From the NCBI RefSeq assembly GCF_001854475.1, contig NZ_MNAN01000030.1, forward strand, positions 1 through 64,000: 64,000 bases of DNA, given 5' to 3'. Made by a program: the position numbers and the translations under genes. Shown here piece after piece: positions 18,162-27,083 of the stretch (positions are counted from its first letter, which is position 1; each line of letters begins with the position of its first letter). The notes under the pieces are model-generated. The model made no database searches, was not told where the DNA came from, and saw only the letters and a program-made list of their open reading frames with translations. This DNA comes from Pseudoalteromonas byunsanensis (lineage in GTDB: Bacteria; Pseudomonadota; Gammaproteobacteria; Enterobacterales; Alteromonadaceae).

Positions 18162-20810
18162 TTACAACGTACGCTGTACTTCAACCGTTTCGAATACTTC
18201 GATTTGGTCGCCAACTTTCACGTCATTGTAGTTCTTAACACCGATACCACATTCCATACCGTTGCGTACTTCTTGTACATCATCTTTAAAGCGGCGTAGA
18301 GATTCCAGCTCACCTTCATAGATAACTACGTTGTCGCGAAGTACACGAATTGGCGCGCTACGTTTAACCAAACCTTCAGTAACCATACAGCCCGCAATCG
18401 CACCAATCTTAGGTGATTTAAACACATCACGTACTTCAGCAAGACCAATGATCTCTTGCTTGAATTCAGGTGCCAACATACCAGACATAGCTTGCTTAAC
18501 TTCTTCAATCAAGCTGTATATTACGCTGTAGTAACGTAAGTCTAGGTTCTCAGCTTCAATCACTTTACGTGCAGATGCATCAGCACGTACGTTAAAGCCT
18601 ACAATAATCGCATTCGACGCTGCTGCTAGTGTCGCATCAGTTTCAGTGATACCACCTACACCAGAACCTACAATCTTCACTTTAACTTCATCAGTTGAAA
18701 GTTTAGTTAGTGAATCAGCAATCGCTTCGATAGAACCTTGAACGTCCGCTTTAAGTACCACGTTAACTTCAGATACGTTACCTTCAGTCATGTTACTAAA
18801 CATATTTTCAAGTTTAGCTTTTTGCTGACGCGCTAATTTAACATCGCGGAACTTACCTTGACGGTAAAGAGCAACTTCACGAGCTTTACGCTCATCTTTA
18901 ACAACCGTTGCTTCATCACCAGCTGCAGGAACACCCGAAAGACCTAGAACTTCAACAGGGATTGAAGGGCCCGCTGTTTTAATCTCTTGACCATTTTCAT
19001 CGCGCATTGCACGAACACGGCCATACTCTAGACCACACAGTACAATGTCACCCTGACATAACTGACCTGACTGAACAAGTACTGTTGCAACTGGACCTCG
19101 ACCTTTATCAAGACGAGACTCAATCACCACACCCGCAGCCATACCTTTAGTAGGCGCTGTCAATTCAAGTAATTCTGCTTGCATTAATACAGCTTCAAGT
19201 AGCTCATCAACGCCAGTACCTGCTTTAGCAGAGATGTGAACAAACTGTACGTCACCACCCCATTCTTCAGGAATAACATCCAATTGAGCTAATTCGTTTT
19301 TAACGCGGTCTGGGTCTGCGCCTTCTTTATCCATCTTGTTAACAGCAACGATTAGAGGTACACCTGCTGCTTTAGCGTGTTGAACGGCTTCTTTAGTCTG
19401 TGGCATAACACCATCATCAGCCGCAACCACCAAGATTACGATATCCGTCGCTTTTGCACCACGTGCACGCATTGAAGTAAATGCCGCGTGTCCTGGAGTA
19501 TCAAGGAAGGTGATCATGCCGCCTTCCGTTTCAACGTGATATGCACCAATGTGCTGAGTAATACCACCGGCCTCGCCAGAAGCTACCTTAGCGCTACGAA
19601 TGTAGTCTAGTGTTGACGTTTTACCATGGTCAACGTGACCCATTACAGTTACAACAGGCGCACGTGGCTCCATTGAGTCAACTTCTGCTCGATCACTCAA
19701 CACCTGCTCTTCTAGTTCATTTTCCTTCACTAGAATCACTTTGTGACCCATTTCTTCAGCAACTAGCTGAGCTGTTTCTTGGTCGATAACTTGGTTGATT
19801 GTAACCATATCGCCCATTTTCATCATCGTTTTAACAACTTCAGCACCTTTAACTGCCATACGTGAAGCAAGCTCAGCAACAGTGATGGTCTCACTGATAC
19901 GCACTTCTTGTTTCACATCTGTAACTGGCTTTTGGAAACCGTGTTGTAGAGACGTTGGAGCTTTAAGCTTACCTTTGCGACCCTTAATAGGCGCTTCAAC
20001 TTTAGCAGGAGCCTTTTTCTTCTTCTTACGACGCGCACTTTTCTCTTCACGTGCGTCAGACTCATCTTCCGCTTCACGAGCGTAAGTTGAGGTCGTTAAA
20101 TGGTGGTCTGCCGTTTCTTCACGAAGACGACGTTCCTCTTCTTCTTTCTTCCAACGAGCTTCATTTTCTTCAGCTAGTCTACGCGCCTCTTCAGCTTGGC
20201 GCTTCGCTTCTTCTTCAGCTTTTCTCAATGCTGCCTCTTCTGCTTCTTTTTGCAGACGCTCAGCTTCAAGGCGATCTTTTTCAGCTTGCGCACTATCCAC
20301 TTTTTTGTCTTGCGGTTCGTTAGCTTTACGCTCAGCTTCTGCCTTACGTTTAGCTTCCTCTTTGGCTTTGCGCTCGGCTTCCTCTTTGGCCTTACGCTCA
20401 GCTTCTTCTTTGGCTCTTAGTTCAGCCTCTTGCTGTGCTTTAAGCTCAGCTTCTTGACGCGCAGCTTCTTCCGCCGCTAAACGCTCTTGCTCTTTTTGCT
20501 GATCAATTGCGCTCTTTTTAACATACGTGCGTTTTTTACGCACTTCAACTGACACTGACTTTTCTTTGCCCGTTGAGCCTTTCACACTTAATGTGCTTTT
20601 GCTTTTACGTTGCAATGTCATGCGCTCTGGACCTTCCGCACCTTTACCACCATGTTGACGGCTAAGGTGGTCAAGTAATTGCGCTTTTTCAGACTCAGTT
20701 ACGCTGTCGTCTTTACCTTTGGTGATCCCTGCATCATTCAACTGCTGCAGTAATTTATCAACAGTTGTATCAATAGTCTCGGCTAGTTTCTCAATGCTCA
20801 CTTCTGCCAT
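18162..20810 (-). CDS. infB: Translation initiation factor IF-2
   Basis: An 882-residue GTPase (E. coli 890) that brings fMet-tRNA to the 30S subunit and joins the subunits. Order: an IF2-N domain (1-50), a long charged coiled-coil linker (about 105-235) rich in Ala, Glu, Lys and Arg with eight-residue repeats, a basic stretch ([11 protein letters not shown]), a second IF2-N domain (about 305-360), then the G domain with P-loop GHVDHGKTS at 391-399, DTPGH and NKMDKEGAD, and finally domains 2-4 with the fMet-tRNA-binding C2 part. GGAGGT precedes the ATG. It starts 26 bases after nusA. Internal starts giving shorter IF2 forms are known in E. coli and possible here. Confidence 0.97.
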   Translation of the reverse strand: MAEVSIEKLAETIDTTVDKLLQQLNDAGITKGKDDSVTESEKAQLLDHLSRQHGGKGAEGPERMTLQRKSKSTLSVKGSTGKEKSVSVEVRKKRTYVKKSAIDQQKEQERLAAEEAARQEAELKAQQEAELRAKEEAERKAKEEAERKAKEEAKRKAEAERKANEPQDKKVDSAQAEKDRLEAERLQKEAEEAALRKAEEEAKRQAEEARRLAEENEARWKKEEEERRLREETADHHLTTSTYAREAEDESDAREEKSARRKKKKKAPAKVEAPIKGRKGKLKAPTSLQHGFQKPVTDVKQEVRISETITVAELASRMAVKGAEVVKTMMKMGDMVTINQVIDQETAQLVAEEMGHKVILVKENELEEQVLSDRAEVDSMEPRAPVVTVMGHVDHGKTSTLDYIRSAKVASGEAGGITQHIGAYHVETEGGMITFLDTPGHAAFTSMRARGAKATDIVILVVAADDGVMPQTKEAVQHAKAAGVPLIVAVNKMDKEGADPDRVKNELAQLDVIPEEWGGDVQFVHISAKAGTGVDELLEAVLMQAELLELTAPTKGMAAGVVIESRLDKGRGPVATVLVQSGQLCQGDIVLCGLEYGRVRAMRDENGQEIKTAGPSIPVEVLGLSGVPAAGDEATVVKDERKAREVALYRQGKFRDVKLARQQKAKLENMFSNMTEGNVSEVNVVLKADVQGSIEAIADSLTKLSTDEVKVKIVGSGVGGITETDATLAAASNAIIVGFNVRADASARKVIEAENLDLRYYSVIYSLIEEVKQAMSGMLAPEFKQEIIGLAEVRDVFKSPKIGAIAGCMVTEGLVKRSAPIRVLRDNVVIYEGELESLRRFKDDVQEVRNGMECGIGVKNYNDVKVGDQIEVFETVEVQRTL
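20341..20418 (-). repeat. 24-base repeats in the IF-2 linker
   Basis: About three to four imperfect copies of a 24-base unit that encodes an eight-residue [12 protein letters not shown] motif (residues about 132-156 of IF-2). The unit length equals eight codons, so copy-number changes keep the frame. Copies differ at a few third positions. Confidence 0.7.
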
Positions 20811-20836
20811 AGTGTGTGTTACCTCCGTTAATAAAT

Positions 20837-22339
20837 TTATGCGTCTTCACCAAACCAACAAATGTTACGCGCAGCCATAATTAACTGCCCAGCTTCTTGC
20901 TCTGATAAATCGGTTATTTCTACAAGTTCATCGATGCCTTGCTCTGCCAAATCTTCAAGTGTAACTACACCTTTGCTGGCCATAACAAACGCTAAATGGC
21001 GTTCTAGGCCTTCTAATGCCAATAGATCTTCAGCAGGCTCTGCACCTTCTAAACTTTCTTCAGTTTTAAGTGCTTTCGTTGTTAGCGCATCTTTCGCACG
21101 GTTACGAAGCTCTTCAACTGTGTCTTCGTCTAAACCATCAATTTCAAGGAACTCAGAAACTGGTACGTAAGCTACTTCTTCTAATGTTGAGAAGCCTTCG
21201 TTAATTAGCAATGCTGCAAAGTCATCGTCAATGTCTAAGTGCTCAGTGAATAAATTCACTAACTTGTCTGACTCTTCAGCATTTTTAGCTGCCATATCTT
21301 CTACTGTCATAACATTTAGCTCCCAACCAGTAAGCTGGCTGGCTAAGCGAATGTTTTGACCATTGCGACCGATTGCTTGTGCAAGATTATCTGCTTCTAC
21401 CGCAATATCCATAGAGCGAGAATCTTCGTCCATTACGATAGACGCCACTTCTGCAGGGGCCATCGCATTGATAACAAACTGAGCTGGATTATCATCGTAA
21501 AGTACGATATCCACCCGCTCACCACCTAGCTCTGATGATACTGCTTGAACACGTGCACCACGCATACCAACACATGCACCAACTGGGTCGATACGTTTAT
21601 CATTGGACTTCACCGCGATTTTTGCACGAGAACCTGGGTCACGTGCTGCGCCACGAAGCTCTATCATCTCTTCACCAATTTCTGGTACTTCGATACGGAA
21701 TAACTCCATCAGCATTTCAGGCTTTGAACGCGTTACAAATAACTGCGCGCCACGTGCTTCTGGTTTTACGTCATATAGCAGGCCACGTACACGGTCACCT
21801 GGGCGGAAACTTTCGCGCGGTAACATGTCTTCACGGTAAATAACGGCTTCTGCGTTGTTACCTAAATCAATCACGATAGCATCACGAGTCGCCTTTTTAA
21901 CGACTCCAGTGACTAACTCGCCCTGTTGATCTTTGTATGCTTCAACAACGAGTGCACGTTCAGCCTCACGTACCTTCTGTACGATAACTTGTTTAGCCAT
22001 TTGCGTTGTGATTCGGTCGAATTTAATCGACTCTATTTGTTCTTCTACGTAATCACCTAATTTAATGTCCGGCTCTTCTACTTGAGCCGCTTCTATTGTA
22101 ATTTCCGCGTAAGGGTTTTCAAGTGAACCATCTTCGCGTGGCTCAACAACCATCCAACGACGGAATGTGTCGTACTCACCTGTTTTACGGTCAATAGCTA
22201 CACGAACTTCAATGTCGCCAGTATGCTTTTTCTTTGTTGCAGTCGCTAGTGCGAACTCTAATGCTTCAAAAATCTTTTCTCTTGGGACTGCCTTTTCATT
22301 GGAAACGGCTTCTGCCACCAATAATATTTCTTTTGCCAT
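20837..22339 (-). CDS. nusA: Transcription termination/antitermination factor NusA
   Basis: A 500-residue protein (E. coli 495) that binds RNA polymerase and modulates pausing, termination and antitermination. Order: N-terminal RNAP-binding domain (1-125), S1 (about 135-200; [22 protein letters not shown]), KH1 (about 230-295, [17 protein letters not shown]), KH2 (about 300-345, [17 protein letters not shown]) and two acidic repeats (about 365-500). I start at the ATG at 22339 ([17 protein letters not shown]), which matches the family; the longer frame adds 11 residues. It follows rimP by 40 bases, and infB follows it, as in E. coli. Confidence 0.97.
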   Translation of the reverse strand: MAKEILLVAEAVSNEKAVPREKIFEALEFALATATKKKHTGDIEVRVAIDRKTGEYDTFRRWMVVEPREDGSLENPYAEITIEAAQVEEPDIKLGDYVEEQIESIKFDRITTQMAKQVIVQKVREAERALVVEAYKDQQGELVTGVVKKATRDAIVIDLGNNAEAVIYREDMLPRESFRPGDRVRGLLYDVKPEARGAQLFVTRSKPEMLMELFRIEVPEIGEEMIELRGAARDPGSRAKIAVKSNDKRIDPVGACVGMRGARVQAVSSELGGERVDIVLYDDNPAQFVINAMAPAEVASIVMDEDSRSMDIAVEADNLAQAIGRNGQNIRLASQLTGWELNVMTVEDMAAKNAEESDKLVNLFTEHLDIDDDFAALLINEGFSTLEEVAYVPVSEFLEIDGLDEDTVEELRNRAKDALTTKALKTEESLEGAEPAEDLLALEGLERHLAFVMASKGVVTLEDLAEQGIDELVEITDLSEQEAGQLIMAARNICWFGEDA

Positions 22340-22379
22340 AGGTAATGCCTCGCTTGCCCTTGTCCTTCGCACTTAATAC

Positions 22380-22835
22380 TTAAAACTTTGCGATAATATT
22401 CGCGCGTTCGATGTTGCTAAGCATGATAAAATGCTCTGCACCATCTACGCTTATCGTGATCATGTCACTACTTATAGCAACTAAGTCGCCTTTGAAGTTA
22501 CGACGACCATCCTGAGGAAGTTTAGTACGTACGCGTACTTCTTCACCCTGTGCCTTCTCGTAATGCGCCTGTTTAAATAACGGTCTATCTACACCTGGAG
22601 AAGACACCTCCAAGTCATATTCGTTTGTAATGGGGTCTTCAACATCTAAAATCGCGCTAACTTGTCGACTTACATCTGCACAATTATCTACAGTAATGCC
22701 ATTTTCGTGTTCAATGTAAACACGCAACGTAGAATGACGACCAGCTTGCACAAACTCAAGACCCAATAATTCAAACCCCAGTGCTTCAACTGCAGGCTCC
22801 AACATTGCTGTCAATTCTTGCTCGAGTTTTGTCAC
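22380..22835 (-). CDS. rimP: Ribosome maturation factor RimP
   Basis: A 151-residue protein (E. coli about 150) needed for 30S assembly. The N-terminal alpha/beta domain carries EALGFELLGLEFVQAGR and the conserved DVEDPITNEYDLEVSSPGVDRPLF; the C-terminal domain is SH3-like. I place the start at the GTG at 22835, preceded at 7 bases by a strong GGAGGA, rather than at the ATG seven codons upstream, which has none and is outside the family alignment. It is the first protein gene of the operon, behind metY and two hairpins. Confidence 0.94.
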   Translation of the reverse strand: MTKLEQELTAMLEPAVEALGFELLGLEFVQAGRHSTLRVYIEHENGITVDNCADVSRQVSAILDVEDPITNEYDLEVSSPGVDRPLFKQAHYEKAQGEEVRVRTKLPQDGRRNFKGDLVAISSDMITISVDGAEHFIMLSNIERANIIAKF

Positions 22836-22854
22836 AAAATTCCTCCATACAAAC

Positions 22855-22875
22855 AAAAAAAGGGCCTTAGCCCCA
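22855..22875 (-). terminator. Second hairpin between metY and rimP
   Basis: GGGC / GCCC with a four-base loop and a flanking G.T pair is followed by seven T on the minus strand, ending about 20 bases before the rimP start. Its place in the leader suggests an attenuator. The E. coli metY-rimP leader also has terminators whose read-through depends on NusA. Confidence 0.6.
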
Positions 22876-22925
22876 ATAACTTAGCTGCTTCAGATCAAAG
22901 CTTGGGTCAGCAACCAAAGCCGCAG

Positions 22926-22956
22926 ATACAACAACGCCCCGAACCAAGCGGGGCGT
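22926..22956 (-). terminator. First hairpin after metY
   Basis: An 8-bp GC-rich stem (ACGCCCCG / CGGGGCGT, 7-base loop) followed by TTGTTGT on the minus strand, 140 bases past the tRNA. The tail is not a pure T run, so it may serve termination or tRNA 3' processing. Confidence 0.55.
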
Positions 22957-23098
22957 CACACCTAAAGCAAAAACTGTGTGGCCAAAGGCCTTGCTTGGTT
23001 GCGTTTGACAGCAGCCAAATTAAGCAGACGCTTAAACGCAAAACGCGCATTACAAAGAATGCGCGACACCATAACAGGAATAGCATATATTCCAGATT

Positions 23099-23175
<77 letters not shown>

Positions 23176-23215
23176 CCAATAAATAGCAGTGCAAGCACTG
23201 CAAAATATGCGCTGT

Positions 23216-23244
23216 ATTATAAGGACAGTTCCATTAATAAGCAA
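23216..23244 (-). promoter_or_regulatory. Promoter of metY
   Basis: Minus-strand TTGCTT (-35, 23239-23244), 17-base spacer, TATAAT (-10, 23216-23221). It has the same -35 hexamer as the stable-RNA promoter at the left edge. The tRNA begins about 40 bases downstream. Confidence 0.8.
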
Positions 23245-23583
23245 CCTTAGACGCAAATAAATAACCACTTATCACGATATAAGCTCCACGTAACCGAATA
23301 ATGGCGCAAACGACACCTGTGCTGACAACAAACGAAAACTCCTATCGTAATGACACATAAGCTTTGGTGTATAACACGGTTACTGGCGTACGACTTATCC
23401 CACAGCATGGCGTTTTTTCGTACAATCTTTGCAAACATCTCGCATCCTGCCACATTCACACTATACTTACTACAATTAGACAGACAACCTTACTCTGGCT
23501 GTAATCAGTAGCAAGTAAACATTTTGCTTGTGTTATTTTAGTTCGAGCAAACGGATGCGCTCTTAATCGACGACGAGGCGATT
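23245..23583. other. Divergent intergenic region
   Basis: Lies between the leftward metY promoter and the rightward gene at 23584. A 70-codon minus-strand frame (23247-23459) has no ribosome binding site or family features and is probably not a gene. I see no clear plus-strand promoter, only GAGG before the ATG at 23584. Confidence 0.5.
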
Positions 23584-24063
23584 ATGAGTATTTCTCCCTA
23601 TCAATATCAGCTGTTAACGCAATCTTTTGCGACACTTCAGCCCAACTTCCACTGCTTTTGTGTGAGTCTGCGTACTCAATTGAATCGTTATGATATTCAA
23701 CTTAAGTTACCTAACACCAACGAGCAACTTATCAACATAGAGCAAAGAGCCAGTAAGTTTATTCAAGAAGCTTTGTATTTACTGCCTCAACAAGAGCAAC
23801 TCGCAAGCTTTATACAATTACATGCTCCAAGACTTATGCTACTAAATCCCTCAGAAAGGGATATTACCGTGCTGTGCAATGCCATGATAGCTACATTGCA
23901 GCTTCATTTGGGCGCACAATTCACCCTAGCACTTAGAAATGCATGGCGAAAAGCGCTGCACATTTTTGCCAACATCATTAAAAATGCCATATTTGGCTCT
24001 AGTAATATTGTGTGTTTGCATGAGTTTAAGCTGCAAAAACAACAACAAGCATCTACCATTTAA
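23584..24063 (+). CDS. Possible globin-like protein
   Basis: A 159-residue soluble protein with no signal peptide. I do not recognise it with certainty. The spacing resembles bacterial single-domain globins and the haem domain of flavohaemoglobins: LLTQSFATLQPNFHCF at the N-terminus (helix A-B), then HAPRLMLLNPSERDITVLCNAM, where the His (about residue 79) would be the proximal haem ligand, then LGAQFTLALRNAWRKALHIFA, like the LG-to-AW-to-LA pattern of helices G-H. The distal tyrosine at B10 seems to be missing and several globin landmarks are weak, so haem binding is open. GAGG lies 6 bases before the ATG. A lipoprotein gene follows 56 bases on. Confidence 0.5.
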   Translation: MSISPYQYQLLTQSFATLQPNFHCFCVSLRTQLNRYDIQLKLPNTNEQLINIEQRASKFIQEALYLLPQQEQLASFIQLHAPRLMLLNPSERDITVLCNAMIATLQLHLGAQFTLALRNAWRKALHIFANIIKNAIFGSSNIVCLHEFKLQKQQQASTI

Positions 24064-24119
24064 TGACATTTACTTGTGCCATACGTACACTTAATTAAAT
24101 TTATTAATTTGGTGTGCGT

Positions 24120-24626
24120 ATGCAAAAATCATTTATTTTTCCTGCACTATTGTGTGTATCACTAAGCGGTTGTGATTTTTTTGTAGATTCTAAAGTAAAG
24201 GTTGAGCAACAGTACCTAGCTCAACATCAGGAATTAAAACAAGCGGTTGAAGATATTCGTGAACAGGGTTTAGATGCAGTTTCGGCTGCCGCCGAAAAGG
24301 GTTCTGTCGCGGCTTGTGTGACCAAACAGTTAGAAATGGATCCCATGGGAAAGCTCATCGCTGTTGAGGGAGCATTACAAGACAGTGCCAATCTTGCAGC
24401 TCTTATCAATACTATTGAGGATTTAACTGCACAAGAACTCAGCCTTGAGAGTATTCCGGGTTTACTGCGCCAAGGTAGTGATACTCTGAGCTACCTACGC
24501 ACATTATTGAGCACCTATGAGCTTAGTGACTTGCAGCAACAAACACACCAGCTCCTAAAAGATGGCAAAACTCAAAGCCAAAACATAGGCGAACATTTAA
24601 GAAATTTGATTGAACAATGTAATTAG
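24120..24626 (+). CDS. Small putative lipoprotein of unknown function
   Basis: A 168-residue protein starting at the ATG at 24120. The signal sequence ends in SLSGC, a good lipobox, with Cys18 as the lipidated residue. The next residue is Asp, which in Enterobacteria favours retention in the inner membrane. The mature part looks all-helical, with amphipathic stretches (QQYLAQHQELKQAVEDIREQ; TLSYLRTLLSTYELSDLQQQ), two further cysteines and no enzyme motif. A hairpin terminator starts at the stop codon. No named family is recognised. It may be co-transcribed with the globin-like gene. Confidence 0.65.
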   Translation: MQKSFIFPALLCVSLSGCDFFVDSKVKVEQQYLAQHQELKQAVEDIREQGLDAVSAAAEKGSVAACVTKQLEMDPMGKLIAVEGALQDSANLAALINTIEDLTAQELSLESIPGLLRQGSDTLSYLRTLLSTYELSDLQQQTHQLLKDGKTQSQNIGEHLRNLIEQCN

Positions 24627-24648
24627 AAAAAGCCCTGACGGGCTTTTT
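24627..24648. terminator. Bidirectional terminator
   Basis: AAAAAGCCC TGAC GGGCTTTTT, a 9-bp stem between the convergent genes ending at 24626 (plus) and 24651 (minus). Poly-A and poly-T flanks allow use in both directions. Confidence 0.9.
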
Positions 24649-24650
24649 CT

Positions 24651-25055
24651 TTAAAATAGACGCCAGCGGCGTTTTTTCGTCTGTACTTTGTGCACCCAAT
24701 TGACCTCTATCGTCGTTACCGCTAAAACATCTCGCTGGGCTTGCGAAATAAGCTCATAGCTTAAGCTTTGCGCAGAGCCAAAACTCAAGGTATACGTGAA
24801 CGATTTAGTGTTTGCCCAACACTGTAGAATTTTCTTTGAGTACCCTTCGCGAATACAATAATCCCCTATTTTGGGTGTATTCACCTTAAACTTCACATCG
24901 GCATAGCAGGTTCTTCCTTGGTTAAGTGCAACGCACTTATTCGGAGTAGCGTGTAGAATCTCGCTCGGTGCTTGTGGCGCACCATAGCCATCAAACGCTA
25001 TAACTCCTAAAATTGCTCCTAGCAAATACTTAGCTGAAATGAGTTTAAAATACAT
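24651..25055 (-). CDS. DUF3019-type exported protein
   Basis: A 134-residue protein with an N-terminal signal sequence (cut probably after DGYGA, about residue 25). The mature part has four cysteines in the pattern PNKCVALNQGRTCYADVKFK, then GDYCIREG and LQCW, which I recognise as DUF3019, a family seen in Shewanella and Pseudoalteromonas. The function is unknown; the protein is presumably periplasmic with disulfides. The start overlaps the end of the MipA-like gene by 11 bases, so the two form an operon. GGAG precedes the ATG. In relatives such pairs often accompany a two-component system, but none is adjacent here. Confidence 0.75.
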   Translation of the reverse strand: MYFKLISAKYLLGAILGVIAFDGYGAPQAPSEILHATPNKCVALNQGRTCYADVKFKVNTPKIGDYCIREGYSKKILQCWANTKSFTYTLSFGSAQSLSYELISQAQRDVLAVTTIEVNWVHKVQTKKRRWRLF

Positions 25056-25890
25056 ATTTCACTCCAGCAAAAACGGCACTTGCATGACGAGACTCAACCA
25101 ACGGGCTTTTTGTCACGTTAGAAGAGCCAACAAGTATTGACGCCCCAGCACTAAACACCCAATCAACCGCAATTGGATAATTTGCCTGAACTTGTGTAAA
25201 CACGGATGAAGCTCCATTCACCTGATAAGCGGGTAAATGAATTGACTGCTCATCAATATCAACCCCGTAAAAATAATCGATAAAATTACCGGAATAATAG
25301 TTTACGCCAAAATTGAACCATACATCCCAGTTACGTAGTTCAAAATTACGTGTAGCCTCACCATGAAGTACCCAACCATCGCTACCGCCAAATGCGTCGT
25401 AGACCAGTTCAACCACCGCACTATACGCGCCAACATTACGATAATAGGCAAGACCAAAAGATTGATCTTGGTGACGTTCTTTAATGCCTCGAAGCGTGGG
25501 AACAGTTGGGTCATCGTCAATGTAGCCACTTTGTGAAAAGCTTAGATGATAGTTGCCATAGATAATGTCGACGCCTTCATGACCATTGGTCCATAATTGA
25601 TAACCAATATCTGCTCCTCCGAAGAAATCTCCAGAATCTACGCGAAGGTAAAAGTTTTTATACTCAACCCGCGCATCTGCGAGAATACTCACCCCACTAA
25701 ACGTCGATTTGGCGCCTTTAAGCTTTGGTAGTGTCAGATCAACCCAAAATGCGCCTAAGCTGAGTTGCCAATACAGTTCACCATTTTGTCCATACTCTTC
25801 CTGCGCTTTACTCACCATAGGCACGCAAAGCAGTAGAAGCAGAAATATTTTTATATTATTTATCATATTTGGGCATGCTTTTTTATTCAT
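25045..25890 (-). CDS. MipA/OmpV family outer-membrane protein
   Basis: A 281-residue protein with a signal sequence (about 1-29, ending SKA) and a mature part made of alternating aromatic strands typical of a small beta-barrel; the last residue is Phe (GVKYVF), the usual barrel end signal. The features EYKNFYLRVDSGDFFGGADIGY and GLAYYRNVGAYSAVVELVYDAFG fit the MipA/OmpV family. E. coli MipA scaffolds murein enzymes, and others link to antibiotic or osmotic stress. Neither of the two possible ATGs (25890, 25866) has a good ribosome binding site. It is the first gene of a pair with the DUF3019 gene. Confidence 0.8.
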   Translation of the reverse strand: MNKKACPNMINNIKIFLLLLLCVPMVSKAQEEYGQNGELYWQLSLGAFWVDLTLPKLKGAKSTFSGVSILADARVEYKNFYLRVDSGDFFGGADIGYQLWTNGHEGVDIIYGNYHLSFSQSGYIDDDPTVPTLRGIKERHQDQSFGLAYYRNVGAYSAVVELVYDAFGGSDGWVLHGEATRNFELRNWDVWFNFGVNYYSGNFIDYFYGVDIDEQSIHLPAYQVNGASSVFTQVQANYPIAVDWVFSAGASILVGSSNVTKSPLVESRHASAVFAGVKYVF

Positions 25891-26072
25891 GTAGTTTGTG
25901 CCGAAATTGCTGCCTAATGATACCCGACCTAGCTGCTATCAACAATCACAGTTTTCACCTCGATCAAACTAATATGAAGTCAAAAATTAACCATAATGAA
26001 ATGAAAAAGTAACAGTCAACATGTCAAATGTCGCACCTCTAACTAGAGTTATTACTTTACCTAAGGATAATT

Positions 26073-27083
26073 ATGAAAAAAATAATACTCTGCGCGACAC
26101 TTGGTGTGGCAACACTTAACGCTCACGCCTTTAGCCAAGAAACCCACAAGCGCATTGTAATAGACGCTGTGAACTACATGGCGCAAAACCCATCAACAAC
26201 CCAGTACCAAAAACTGGCTAACTACGCAGCGGCCAACAATATGAGCATTTCGGCGCTCGCTCAACTACTCGGGCAAGCCGCGTATGATGTTGATGACTTT
26301 GAAGATACGTTCTTTTGTGGTGCAATCACCGGTGATTGCGTACAAGCACCATTGTGGGGAGCAGCGCAAAGCATCGTAAAATATACCAGCTACTGGCATT
26401 TTCAAAATCACACACAAGGCGCAGACACACATGGGAATGACTTTGGTGGATATAACTATCAAAAGTTGACTGTTTGGGGCAGCGTTGACTCAATGGCAGC
26501 TACTTGGTTAAAAGGTGACTATCTGGACGATGGTCATGGCGGTGAAACGGGCTGGTTCCGTGCAGATGATACACGCTTCAACAGCTACGGTATTACTGAA
26601 GCTAATTATCGTATCGACAGTCAATCAAATTACAACATGTACGATGACTTCGAAGATATGCCATTTCAGCCTATTGATAACCTAGGCCAGTACTGGTATC
26701 AAAAGTACCTGCAAAGTGGTAACCCACAATTACTTGGATTTGTGTTCCATACCACCGACTTACTGCAACCTCACCATACTTGGACCACTTCAGATCTTAA
26801 CCACGCAAGCTGGGAATCTTGGGTAAAAGACTATTATGATCAGGAGAATCTAAATAGCATGCTGTTAGTACGCGATGCACTTGAAAGCTTTTCTCCACTT
26901 GCAGCAAACAGCCAAGATATACGCCCTCTTCTCACTCAAGGTGGCGCTTTTTCATATGCACAAGGGGGTATCGTGCTCAACTCTAAAGATCACTATGATC
27001 GTTTAAACACAGCAAAGCTTGTGATCCCACATGCCATCGCCATGGTTGTGCATTTACTTAACCACGCTATGGTGGCCCGTTAA
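26073..27083 (+). CDS. Exported zinc-dependent phospholipase C-like protein
   Basis: A 336-residue protein with a signal peptide (cut after AHA, about residue 19). The mature protein has the ligand pattern of the phospholipase C / S1-P1 nuclease fold: THKRIVID, YDVDDFED, SYWHFQNHTQ and GFVFHTTDLLQPHHTW, supplying several His and Asp for a three-zinc site. The mature N-terminal residue is Phe where the Bacillus enzyme has Trp. A Gly/Tyr/Asp-rich insert lies at about 110-190. AAGGA precedes the ATG. A parvulin-like gene starts inside the stop codon, so the two are probably coupled. A lipid or phosphate-ester substrate is an inference; a nuclease of the same fold is possible. Confidence 0.7.
   Translation: MKKIILCATLGVATLNAHAFSQETHKRIVIDAVNYMAQNPSTTQYQKLANYAAANNMSISALAQLLGQAAYDVDDFEDTFFCGAITGDCVQAPLWGAAQSIVKYTSYWHFQNHTQGADTHGNDFGGYNYQKLTVWGSVDSMAATWLKGDYLDDGHGGETGWFRADDTRFNSYGITEANYRIDSQSNYNMYDDFEDMPFQPIDNLGQYWYQKYLQSGNPQLLGFVFHTTDLLQPHHTWTTSDLNHASWESWVKDYYDQENLNSMLLVRDALESFSPLAANSQDIRPLLTQGGAFSYAQGGIVLNSKDHYDRLNTAKLVIPHAIAMVVHLLNHAMVAR

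Noticed and set aside
19795..20420. Plus-strand ORFs opposite the infB linker
   Set aside because: They are antisense shadows of the Ala/Glu/Lys-rich coiled coil and give low-complexity Leu/Phe/Ser proteins.
23247..23459. 70-codon minus-strand ORF upstream of metY
   Set aside because: No ribosome binding site, no recognisable features, and it abuts the metY promoter.
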